A program made the position numbers and the translations under genes. DNA of 64,000 nt from Ricinus communis (Eukaryota > Streptophyta > Magnoliopsida > Malpighiales > Euphorbiaceae), in NCBI RefSeq assembly GCF_019578655.1, contig NC_063264.1:24761688-24825687 (forward strand), written 5' to 3'. Below are positions 31,320 through 41,862 of the stretch, in pieces; the first letter of the stretch is position 1; each line of letters starts with the position of its first letter. The notes under the pieces were generated by a model. The model ran no database searches. It saw only the letters and a list, made by a program, of their open reading frames with translations, and was not told where the DNA came from.

Positions 31320-33980
31320 AACTTTGAATAAACTAAAAAATAAATTAAAATCGATGATTTAATTTTATTTAGTTTATATATTTTCATAAATTTAATTATC
31401 TATTTTAAATTCTTAAAAATTAAAATTATTTTGATTATGTTCAGTTTTAAAGTGATAACTCTTAACTAATCAAATAAAGCAAAATAATCTAGTTTTTTTA
31501 TAGTAAAATATTAAAAACTTTTTATCAAATTTAATTTTTTAAATCAAACTTTATAATTTAATTTGTTTAGTTGGATTTTTCAATTTATTCTCTTATTGGG
31601 TTTCATTTTAATTTATATTTAATTATTTAAATTCTAATTTAATATTTAATTATATTTTAAAAATTATCTATTTAATATAAATTAATTTAATTTTAAATTG
31701 ACCGAATATTTCGTACTATTTAGAGGGGCCTTAAAGGGAGTGCCAGCCTATGAAAGGAAGAAAAAGAAAAGAAGAAGATTCATATAAAAAGTGGGAAGAA
31801 ATTAGAAAATATGAGTGGAAGACAGCTTATATCCCATTGATAAGATGACCAAATTGAGAAGAAAAAGAAAATCCATTTGATTTTGATAAGTCAACTCAAC
31901 AGTCCAATATGGACCTCTCCTTATCATCATTAGCCTTGTGCTGAAATCATCTTGGGCCCAATCTATGCTTCTTAAAGTTGAGTGTTGAAAAATATATATT
32001 TGAAATATTTTATTTAGTATGTTTGATTTTTTTTATAAATTATTCTTTTTAAATTTGTTTTTGAAAAGATATTAATTTATTTAATTTTTGTAAATATGAT
32101 TTCTCAATTTAAAAATTAAAATAAAAAATTTAAGTTAGAATTAATACTTTTTCAACTTCACTGTTCTTTTTTTTTTTAATTTTTTATAAACTTTTTAACT
32201 TAAATTTTTATATACTAGCAATTTGATTAGGTTAATGCATAATTATTAATAATTTATTATTTAAATTATATTATATTATATATAAATATATATATAATAA
32301 AAAATAATTTATTAATCTTTATTCCAGTAAATATCTAATATTATTATTTTATTTTTATAATTTTAAAACTTAATGATCATAAAAAATATTTAAAAAATTG
32401 TAATTAATATAGAGTAAGTTAGTAGTATTACACAGTCACTAATGTTTATTATACTTAACTAAAATAAATAATTATTAATATTATTTTATTTGATTAGTAT
32501 TTGATATCAAATGATACATTTAATATTATTATTTTAGTTGATTAGAATATAGTGTCATAATAAATTTTTATATAAGCTACATCAAAACTATATATATATA
32601 TTATTAAAATTCTATATGATGTAGTTTTTAGAATTTTGTCAAATGGAGTCTCATGGAAGAACTAGACCTACTTTATATATATACTAGCAATTTGCTCATG
32701 CTAATTCATGATTAAAGATTTTATATAATATTTTTTCTTTTAACTTCTTTTATCATTCAAATCTAAAATTCTTATTCTTTTACTATTTTTATATTATTAT
32801 TTTTATTTTATATATATATATATATATATGTGAATATAAAATATAGTTTTATTAGAAAAGTATAAAATTTATTATTAGTATATAGTAGCTAATTGTTATA
32901 ATAATTTTGTAAGAATATAATAGTCTTATATTTAAATAAATTTTCTTTTATAAATATCTACTTTTAATCTTTTCATTTTTAATATTTCTTTTCATCTTTC
33001 GTTTTTCTTTTCTATCTTTTTTTTTCTCTTGCATTTCTCTTTCGATTTTATCGACAGACTTAAGAAATATAATTAAAAAAATTAGTGATAAATTTATTCT
33101 CATAGAATTTAGCTACACACTAAATTTAGCTAAGAAAAATTCATAGCTAAATTTAGCGACGTATGATATTTCATCATAAAAGATATAGCAACTAATAGAA
33201 CAATACGGATGAACTTTGTCGCTATTTGTATTTAGCAATGAACTTTTTTGTTGTGATAATTAAAGATTTTTTTAGTGTGAATTTATCCTTTTCTCAAGTT
33301 CAATTTCTCTCCAAGTTTAAATTTAATTTTTAAAATTGGTATATACTTTTATAAACTTATGAAATCCTTCTTTCTCTAACATCATACATATATTTTAAGT
33401 AATTTATATTGTAATCTATAAAATTGAATAACATTTATTAGTTTAATCTAGTAATAGATACATATTTCAAATTTAGTATACTTTAAATTTAAGTCTTTCT
33501 TTATTTATAATAAATAAAAACTTATAAAAGTTCAAACAATATGACCACTGAGAAAATATTAGCTACAACTATAGAGACATCGCATCTAATGCAGCTGATA
33601 CATGAAATGGGTTCTATAATAATCAATTGAAAAATTGATCATAGGTGTTTTATTTTGTTTTGATTTATATATAACCTTTTTTTAAGGTGAAATACATATT
33701 TGGTACATAACCTTATATATAACCTTATATATAACCATAATTTCAAATTTTGTTATTGAAAATAAACATCAAGATACCTAATTGGTACATAACAAATCAC
33801 CCTCCAAGTGTTAAACCTTAAACTATAGGGTATTAGTATAAACTTCTCCCTATAAACTTTTTATTAATTCATTTGCACTCTATACTATGCATTACCATAG
33901 CACCTCTATAAATTGTATGTAGGGTCAAACTTGCCTGGAACATCTGCGATTAGAATTGAGCTCAATCGTAAAGCTATTCT
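31320..33980. other. AT-rich intergenic DNA
   Basis: No gene. Two places, 32215 and 32685, share TATACTAGCAATTTG followed by a CATG..CATG or TTAATGCATAA palindrome, possibly decayed 3' ends of another Helitron-like family. The element termini are not otherwise defined. Confidence 0.45.
33045..33265. mobile_element. Possible CACTA-type terminus remnant
   Basis: Short units AATTTAGCTA, AATTTAGCGACG and TTGTCGCTATTTGTATTTAG repeat in both orientations and end near TTTTTTGTTGTGA. Such subterminal repeats next to a (C)ACTACAA-like end are typical of CACTA elements. No transposase is seen and the terminus is imperfect. Confidence 0.3.
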
Positions 33981-36900
33981 AGGCTTTAGTTGTGTCGGCT
34001 TTAAAAAAAAATCCTTCATTTGATGATGTTGCTCGCATTATAGTAGCATGTATAATGATCTCTATTTGCGAGTTTGAGATGCACACTACAACTAATTATA
34101 TGTGTGAGCCTTTCAGCCTCAAATTTGGTTATACTTCTTCTAGAAGACTGCATAGCTTGACACTGAAAGTTGTTAAACATATTTTGGCTGATAGCAATAA
34201 GTTCAAGTTGTCATTTGCTCTCTACCGAATTCTTAGGAACATACAGAGGAAGCCTTAGAGGCTGCAAAATCTCCTCAAGCATATGTTGTTGAATTAGGAA
34301 TGAAGAATAAAAGAAATAAGTCTTTTTAGGACGAACCTAGACCACTAGGTAAGAAAATAAAGAAGCGGAATAAGAAGAAAAGAAGAGAAAAGCTTGGTGG
34401 AAAGAGTAACAAGTCAAAGATAACTTAATTCAACTGTAGGAAAATGGGGCATCTCGCTCGTGAATGCACTGAATCAGAAAAAGGGTTACCTAATTTTTTT
34501 TGTGACCACTTTGTTATTACTAGTACTTTTGTTACTGAATCTCTTCTTGTATAGATTGTAAACTCCAAAGCAATAAAGCACATAATAAAAGACCAAATAG
34601 GGTTTGTTGAGTTTTATCATTTGCTTTAGGGAGTTAAAGATCTATATAGAAAATCCTATCAATATAGATGTGCTCAGAGTTGGCACCTGCAAGTTGGAAT
34701 TATATTTGGGTCACAAGTTATTTCTCTATGATGTTCTCTATGAACTTAGAAATGAGGCGAACTTATTTTCAATTTTTGTCATGCTTTTTTTAGATTTTTT
34801 TATTTGACTTTGAACATAATTCTAGTAAGATTTTTCTTGAAACATATTATTATAATTGTGGTTCTTTGTTTGATGGTCTTATGACTTTGGATCTTGATTC
34901 TTTAAGTAATATAAATAGTTATTTTTTATGTTATTTTATAATGATAATTCAAACAATGAATCAGCTAGATAGCATATAGACTAGAGTATAATGAACAAGA
35001 AAGGATGATTAGGTTAGTTACTCGGTCACTAAAATTGTCTTGCCCACATGTGAGCATTATTTGGTGGAAAAGGCAATTAAGAAACAAGACTATCTAGGAA
35101 GGCTAAATGCAAAAATTCTATTGTAGTTAATATATTATGATGTGTGTGACCTACTGAATATAGGGGCAAGGCATTTGTAGATGATTATACATGTTTTTAC
35201 CATGTTTATTTGATCTTTCATAAGTCCAAAGTGATAGATTGCTTTAGAGGATACATTAATAAGGTTGAAAATCAATGAGACAAGAAGATTAAAGCTCTTA
35301 GGACTGATAGATGGCACAAGTATCTATTACATATATTTAAGGGACTGTATAAAGAAAAAGAAATAATCATACAGTTAACAATTCTTAGTCCTCCATAATA
35401 AAATGGCATAATAGAATGTATGAATGAAAATTGCTTAACATAGTTAGATCTGTGATGGAGCAAGCTAATTTCCATATCACTTAATTGCTGCTTACATCTA
35501 AATTATGGCCCCTCCAAATCAAACACTTCTACTTCTTATAAGTTGTGGACTGACATAAAGCTAGACTTAAGTTATTTGCATCTTAAGGGGTATGTTGCCG
35601 ACATACACAATGTTACCTATAAGTATAGAACCTTAATCTTGAAGAAAAGAAATGGATCTTCATAAGATATGCAGAACACTCCAAAGGGTACGTGATCATT
35701 TACGAGTAATTAGATGGAAGTATAATCACGGGATGTAAATTTCGATTATACTTCCATCCAATAAATTTCTATGACCAAAATTGAGTCGCGGGATGCGAAT
35801 TTTCTTGCAAAAGAATTTCCTAGCAAAAATGAGGCACATAGGGACATAAGTCTTTGTGAGATTAAGGATTCAAACTTGCTTACCTAGTCAAATAGTATAG
35901 AAACATGAGGTAACTCTTGATCTTCATAGGGATAGTGAAAGAAGCTTAATTAATCCTATTGAGGAAAAAGGCTCGTGGAACATTCTCATTGTCGTTTTGA
36001 TATTAAAGAGAAAGCTTTCATGATAACTAAACTAGATGATAATGAGCCAAAGATTCATCAAGAGGCTCTCTCATCACCTGCTAGCAAAGAATGGATCAAT
36101 GTTATAAAAGACGAAATGGAGTCTATGAGGATCTATAATGTTTGGACTTAGTTGATCTCCCTCATGGGTATAAGACCATTATAAATAAATGGATCTTAAA
36201 GGTCAAGCATAAGGTAGATTGATACATTAAAAGATATAAAGCTATTATAAGGTTTACCTCAATTTGTTTAATCCCAAGTCATATGGTTTTAGAACTCTAT
36301 CGTATATACGTTAAAACTACATTGCTCAATAGAGAATTAGATGAGAAGATCTTTATGAATGAACAAGTTAGCTCTATTATAAAGGGACAAAGGTCTGCAA
36401 CTCTTAAAGTCCATCTTGAAGCAATCATTTAGACAATGATATCTTAGATTCCATCGAGTTATTATTTCTTGTAATTTTACAATGATTGAAGATCACGTAT
36501 ATATGCTAAATGCACTAAGATAGGTTTTGTTATCCTTTCATTGTGTGTAGATGACATTCTGCTGGGGGAATGATACAAAGTTAATCAAAACCACTAAGAA
36601 GTGGTTGTCCTTAAACTTTGAAATGAAAGACATGGGTGAACCGAATTATATGCTCAGAGTTAAGATCCTAAAGGATCGTTTTATGAAATTCCTTGGTTTA
36701 TTACAAGAGACTTACTTAAGGAAGGTCCTTAAGCGGTTTCAGATGCACAATTGCAAGCCTTTTGATACTCTCGTTACCAAGAATGAGAATATGACCTTTG
36801 ATCAATGTCCTAAAAGTCTTTAGAAACACGGAAAGATGAACCATGTTCTATATGTCAATGCAGTTGGTAGCCTTATGTATGCAATGATGTGCACTCACCT

Positions 36901-37165
36901 TGACATATGCTAGGTAATTGGTCTAATCAACCGATATCAGTTTAATTCTAGGATTGAATACTGGAAAGCAGTCAAAAAGATGTTGTGATACACCCAAGTC
37001 ATATTAGATTTATGTTATTCTAGCTAGGATATGATTTGGAGCTAGTTGGTTACATCTATGCGGATTAGGATGGTGACATTGAAGAACACAAATCAACATT
37101 AGGATATGTGTATCTCCTCGGTGATGGAGCTATTTCTTGAAATAGTAAAAAGCAAACATGTGTAA
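33980..37165 (+). mobile_element. Degenerate Ty1/copia retrotransposon, 3' truncated
   Basis: The plus-strand order is a gag piece with zinc knuckle (about 34430-34480, NCRKMGHLARECTE, first Cys replaced by a stop), integrase debris (about 35110-35480, a KALRTD stretch), RT (about 36080-36830) and the start of RNase H (SKKQTC near 37150). There it ends abruptly. No LTRs were recognised. The solo LTR at 37315 lies about 150 bp on. Stops are frequent throughout. Confidence 0.85.
36100..36990 (+). pseudogene. copia reverse transcriptase remnant
   Basis: After EMESMRIYNVWT, the frame at 36551-36823 carries KKWLSLNFEMKDMGEPNYML, LLQETYLRKVLKRFQMHN and CKPFDTLV. The active-site box reads CVDD at 36544-36555, Tyr to Cys. 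VGSLMYAMMCTHLDIC follows near 36865 and WKAVKKML near 36965. It is not functional. Confidence 0.9.
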
Positions 37166-37861
37166 TTTTATATTTTTTATATAAAATAATATTGTTTTCT
37201 GTGCTTTTAAAGAAAATTTATATCATTTTTATGAGTTTCATGTTTGCTTATAATTTTTTAGATCTAACTTTTAAAAATCATCTCCAAAGACTTGTATAAA
37301 ATTCCTCTAATAGTTGTAACACCCGGAATTTTTATATATTTAATAATGAGTTTTTATTTAAGTTAATTTTAGCTTCATTATTATTGGGTTTAATTTGAAA
37401 TGATTTAATCAAAAATTTAATATTAATCAAATAAATGAGTTATTTTCTATACCCAATTAGTTTGAAATTTTAAGAAATTATTCAAGTAAATTATTTGAGA
37501 AATGATTATATTTTGGTTATTCAAAATTTTCCCAAATGCATATTTATATAAGTAAAATTATATATTGAAAAATTTTGGAAGAAATTATAAAGGATGTTTT
37601 TATAAAAGAATTTTGGGAAAATTGATATTATAATTGATTAGTAGTATTAAATTTTAAGTTGAAAATTGATTATTTAATTTAATTGTGTGTTAGGACTAAA
37701 TTGGAAATTTATTTTGGAATAAGGAAAGTTTGGGGGTTAAATTGGAATTTTGATGGATGGAATTGTAAGTAATTAAGAAGTTGAGGGACTAAATTGTAAT
37801 AAGGAAAAGTTCGGGGGCCTAATGTCGATATTGAAAGGAAAGAAAATCGGGGAAGAAGAGA

Positions 37862-37865
<4 letters not shown>

Positions 37866-37900
<35 letters not shown>
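37866..37900. repeat. (GA)n microsatellite in the solo LTR
   Basis: About 17 uninterrupted GA units, directly before the GC-rich core. Confidence 0.95.
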
Positions 37901-37905
<5 letters not shown>

Positions 37906-39246
37906 GAGACGCAGGGCGCGCCGGGCGCGGAGGCCGGGCGCGTGGCGGCAATGGCTCTGGCGGAAGAGTGCACAGCGTGTTTCAGTTTTCGGCATTGTTG
38001 GCGTCCGAGTCGGGTGGCGATCGGCTCCCTCTCGGCGAGAGTTTTCTTTTAGCGGCGCTGTGGTGGCCGGGAGACGGAAGATCCGGTGGAGAGAGAAAAT
38101 GGTGGCAGCCGGCGTTTTTGGATTTTTCCGGCGAGATCCGGCGGAGGATGGACGATCGGAGGACGTATCCCGACTCTCCTTAGCTCAAGCTTCGCGATGG
38201 CATTGGTTTCGTGGCGATCGGGCTTCGTTTGCAAATCGACGGTCGTGATCGTCTGCAAATTTCTCCGGATGATCGAGTGTTAGATCGAAAAATCGGAAGC
38301 AGGGATCGTCATCAGCGCGTCGTTGTGAGTCCGATGGTGTGTCCAGATTGTCGATCGGACTCCGGCGGCCTGAGGCGAGTTGACCGAGCGTCTCGGTAAT
38401 TTTCTCTAGCCGTTGATCTTGGAAATTCTTTGATTTAATTTGTGTGTCTATTGATTGTATTGAGTATTTGATGATATTGTGAGTCAAAAATAATTGTCTG
38501 TCAGTTTGCCTGCCTCGTATTTTGTGCTGTGTGGCGGAGTCAGGAAATAGTGAAGTTTGGGGACCCGACTCCCGTTGTTTAAATTGTTGGATATTTGGAG
38601 TGTTTTTCTGGCAGGTCCTGGACCCGTTTTTACGGGGGGTAATTGTCGTGTTGTTGGGGAGGTTCCGCCGAATTTTCGGTAGAATTCTCCCGAGTCGAGA
38701 TTCTTAGACAGTCAGTCCTAGGAGTCTAGACTTAGGATTAATGACCGATTGTTTCAGCGTTTTAATAAATTATTTTCCGTGACTAGATTGTCCGTTTGTT
38801 CGGCTCGCTCCAACCGAGGCACCGGAGTAGAGCTAGGAGGTCGCCCAATCCTGTGAGTTAAAGTCATTTAATCATTGCGCTATTGCTAGGTTTGACTTTA
38901 ATATGCTATTTTGAAAGTTCATGCTTAATATGGTTATTAGTATCGCAACGTAAATAATTTCACTGAATTATTAATTATTAAAGGTAATATAAGTGTTATT
39001 ATAGTAATGTTATGATAATACCAAATATAATCAGTTTTTCTTATGAGTTGCCTGATGTCTTACTCTTAATTGTTAATTGTTATTTTGATATGGTTGAATG
39101 ATTTCATTATACAATGATATTTATTATATGTGATGATTGCGAATTGGGAAATGTGGCTTGTAGAACATGCCACCTGATGGGTTACATCAGGACCGCGTGC
39201 GCACCGGTAATGATCATGGACATGTAATAAGATATTTATGGGTTTG

Positions 39247-39480
39247 CCCTGGTCGAGCATGGCTCTCTGGGCTGATTTGTGTAAATTGTCGGAGGTAAGG
39301 TCCCTGGTCGAGCATTGCTCTCGGGGCGCCAGTCTTATTGGATTAAGAGAGCCGAATGGCTACTAGATTTCTTATTTGGATACGTAAGTGACCAGACTGG
39401 AGATAAGGTCCCTGGTCAAGCATTGCTCTCGGGGCGCCAGTCTTATTGGATTAAGAGAGCCAAAATGGCTGTTAGAATTT
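39247..39480. repeat. Threefold direct repeat in the solo LTR
   Basis: CCCTGGTCGAGCATTGCTCT starts at 39302 and recurs with one change at 39410, in units of about 65 bp ending GGATTAAGAGAGCC (period 108). A shorter copy, CCCTGGTCGAGCATGGCTCT, starts at 39247. Confidence 0.95.
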
Positions 39481-40139
39481 GGGGTTAGGGTTCTACTGAG
39501 CCACTCGTCCCGTAAAAGTAAAAATATATTTTTATTTATTTATTTATTTATTTATTATGGTATGATTATAATATGGATTGTATTTACGTGCATGGTTGAT
39601 ATATTGATTCGAATGATTAACATTTTCTGTGAAGAAAGTAATAGGGTATGATTATGGTATGATTGGTATTTATGTGCATGGTTTGATATCTGATTTGAAC
39701 AATCTATGTTTTCCGAGAAAAATGCAATAGTTCCGGATTATTTGATTTTAACTCACTCTCGAGGCCGAGTCTCATTTGTCTTATTTTGATTCGTGTTGTT
39801 AGTCCTCTCGCGACTCTTATTCAGTAACCTGACTCCTTCATCATCGGGTGATGTATTTGATTTGGTATGCAAATTGGTAAATCTTAGATTCTCCGCAGTA
39901 GTAATAGTAGATGTATCAGTTGTAAATTTTCTGAGTTTCAGGTCTCGCCTAGTTTTTCCGCATCAAGTATTTATGTAGAATGTAGTACGTTAAGATAAAT
40001 TGTGGCTTTAATAATATTAATTTGAGATGAGATTTGTTTAAGTCAGTGAGTGTCAGGCTTACTACGGGTTTCGGTGGCTTTACGCCTACCCATTCCCTAG
40101 TGCCGGTCACGGACCCACGGGTGGGGTCGTGACAATAGT

Positions 40140-41700
40140 GTTGATTTGTCAAGTTTCATTCTATATCAATAAAATAAATAAAAAGATCAACTAAAACAAA
40201 ACTTACTTTTATTCATAATCAAAAAATTTTAAAATAATAAAAATGAATCTGTGTGATTCTAATTTTTTTACATATATTAGTTCGTTTTAACCTTAAAATT
40301 AGTTTAAAAGTAATATAAATTTGATGGAATATTTTTGTTCTATTTCTTAAAAGAAATTTGTTGAAAATTTTGAATATAATTTTTGATATAAAAGTACTGT
40401 GTAAAAAATATTTTAAAAGTCTATGTAGCATTTTTATAAAAATTCTAATCTTACAATATCACAAGGATTTTTGTCATCTTTTAAATAGTTCTATGATTTT
40501 TTCTTAATAAATGGATTTATTAGCACAACAATTGAGAGCCCATAAGAAATCCAAAATAGAGAGAATTTCACTATTTATCAATTTTAAAATACTTACAAGA
40601 ATATATGTTTTTTTTTTCAAAAATATCTCTACCATTTTCAGAAGTACTATTTTTTATCTTTTCTATTTTTTCTAAAATGTATACCTTTTATCGATCAATT
40701 TTTTTTAAATTTATATTTTATTTCATTTGAAAAATGTTGAAATGCATAACATATATTATTTTTTATTAAATATATACCTTTTGTTGTTATTTACTTTTAT
40801 TTTATTAATGTTTCATATTTTTTTAACTTTTTAAAATATTTATAAATATTGTAAATATTTATTAAATTATTTATTTAAATTTTAATATTGAAAAAAACTA
40901 ATATTTCATATCATTAATATTTAAACATAAATATAATTAAAAATTAATATATATTTTATTTTGTTTATGTCAAAAGTATACCACACATATTTTTTCTCTT
41001 CAATATATACTCTACTGGTATTTTTTTACCTTATAACAATTCATCTTATTTTTCAGATAAACATATTTTTAAATTTTTAAATCAGAAAAAAATACTTTTT
41101 AAATTTATTTATTTATTTATTCATTATTAATATTATAAAATCAAATAAGATGCAACAATATTTTATAAAAGTTAATATATTTTAAATTTATTATCTGTCA
41201 AAAGTATACTGAACGTATACATTTCTTCAAATTATATCTAACATATACATTTTTATCTTAAAAAACTAATAAGGTATTTTTACAAATAAAATACTATTTT
41301 AATATTTTTTTAAATAAGATTTCATTTTTGGATATTTTTATGGTCAACAATTTTTGTGAGTATTTTTATATTATTTTATGTATTTGTGGCATTTATGAAA
41401 GAAGCCCAAAAAAAGAAAAGGAATTTTTCAAAAATACCCTAAGTCTACAAAACAAAAATTATTATGTAGATATTTTTCAAAAATATTATTTTTTTTAATT
41501 TTGTTAAAATTTACAATGTAGGTTTTTTTTTGTTTCTTTTTATTATTTTAGACAAAAGAAAAATTAAAAGATAAAAAGAAAAAAAAAAAACCAAAACTGT
41601 AATTTAAAACAATTAAAAACTGTAAGTGAAAATAAAAAATAACGTAAATTTATAAAAAAACATATTTGGGCTATTTTTTGGGCCAAAACTCAATATAAGT
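40140..41700. other. AT-rich intergenic DNA before NSE4
   Basis: A/T homopolymer-rich with no gene. Several near-repeated phrases (TATATTTTATTT, AAAAGTATAC) are compositional. Confidence 0.5.
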
Positions 41701-41731
41701 CTGTTTCGAAATTCGCGAATTTTACATGGGA

Positions 41732-41739
41732 GCGGGAAA
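41732..41739 (-). promoter_or_regulatory. E2F-type site upstream of NSE4
   Basis: GCGGGAAA, i.e. TTTCCCGC on the minus strand, matches the plant E2F consensus TTTSSCGC exactly, about 125 bp before the NSE4 start codon. A palindrome ATTCGCGAAT lies 20 bp upstream (41711-41720). E2F sites are typical of S-phase and DNA-repair genes, which fits an SMC5/6 subunit. Confidence 0.6.
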
Positions 41740-41810
41740 ATAAACCTCCAAAACAAGTGCCATATAGACAGAGAGAAGATCAGAAGCGTACTGAAGAAGC
41801 CTTAACAATC

Positions 41811-41833
41811 TTCTTCTTCTTCTTCTTCTTCTT
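41811..41833 (+). repeat. (TTC)n run in the NSE4 leader
   Basis: About seven TTC units within the pyrimidine-rich 5'UTR, 30 bp before the start codon. Confidence 0.9.
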
Positions 41834-41862
41834 CAAGTTTCTCTTTCAGCATTACAGTCGAA

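Larger units (their letters stand above)
37315..40134. mobile_element. Solo LTR, 2820 bp, with perfect 5-bp target duplication
   Basis: It begins TGTAACACCC and ends GGGTCGTGACA, and is flanked on both sides by ATAGT (37310-37314 and 40135-40139). The TG..CA ends with this target duplication are the signature of LTR-LTR recombination. There is no second LTR or internal domain. The TGTAACACCC opening is common among plant Ty3/gypsy chromoviral LTRs. Inside are a (GA)n run, a GC-rich core of about 500 bp and a threefold repeat. The long frames in the core are compositional. Confidence 0.9.

Noticed and set aside
37709..38487. Cluster of overlapping frames on both strands in the GC-rich core of the solo LTR
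   Set aside because: Long only because GC-rich DNA has few stops; inside a non-coding LTR; (GA)n-derived Arg-Glu and Leu-Ser runs.
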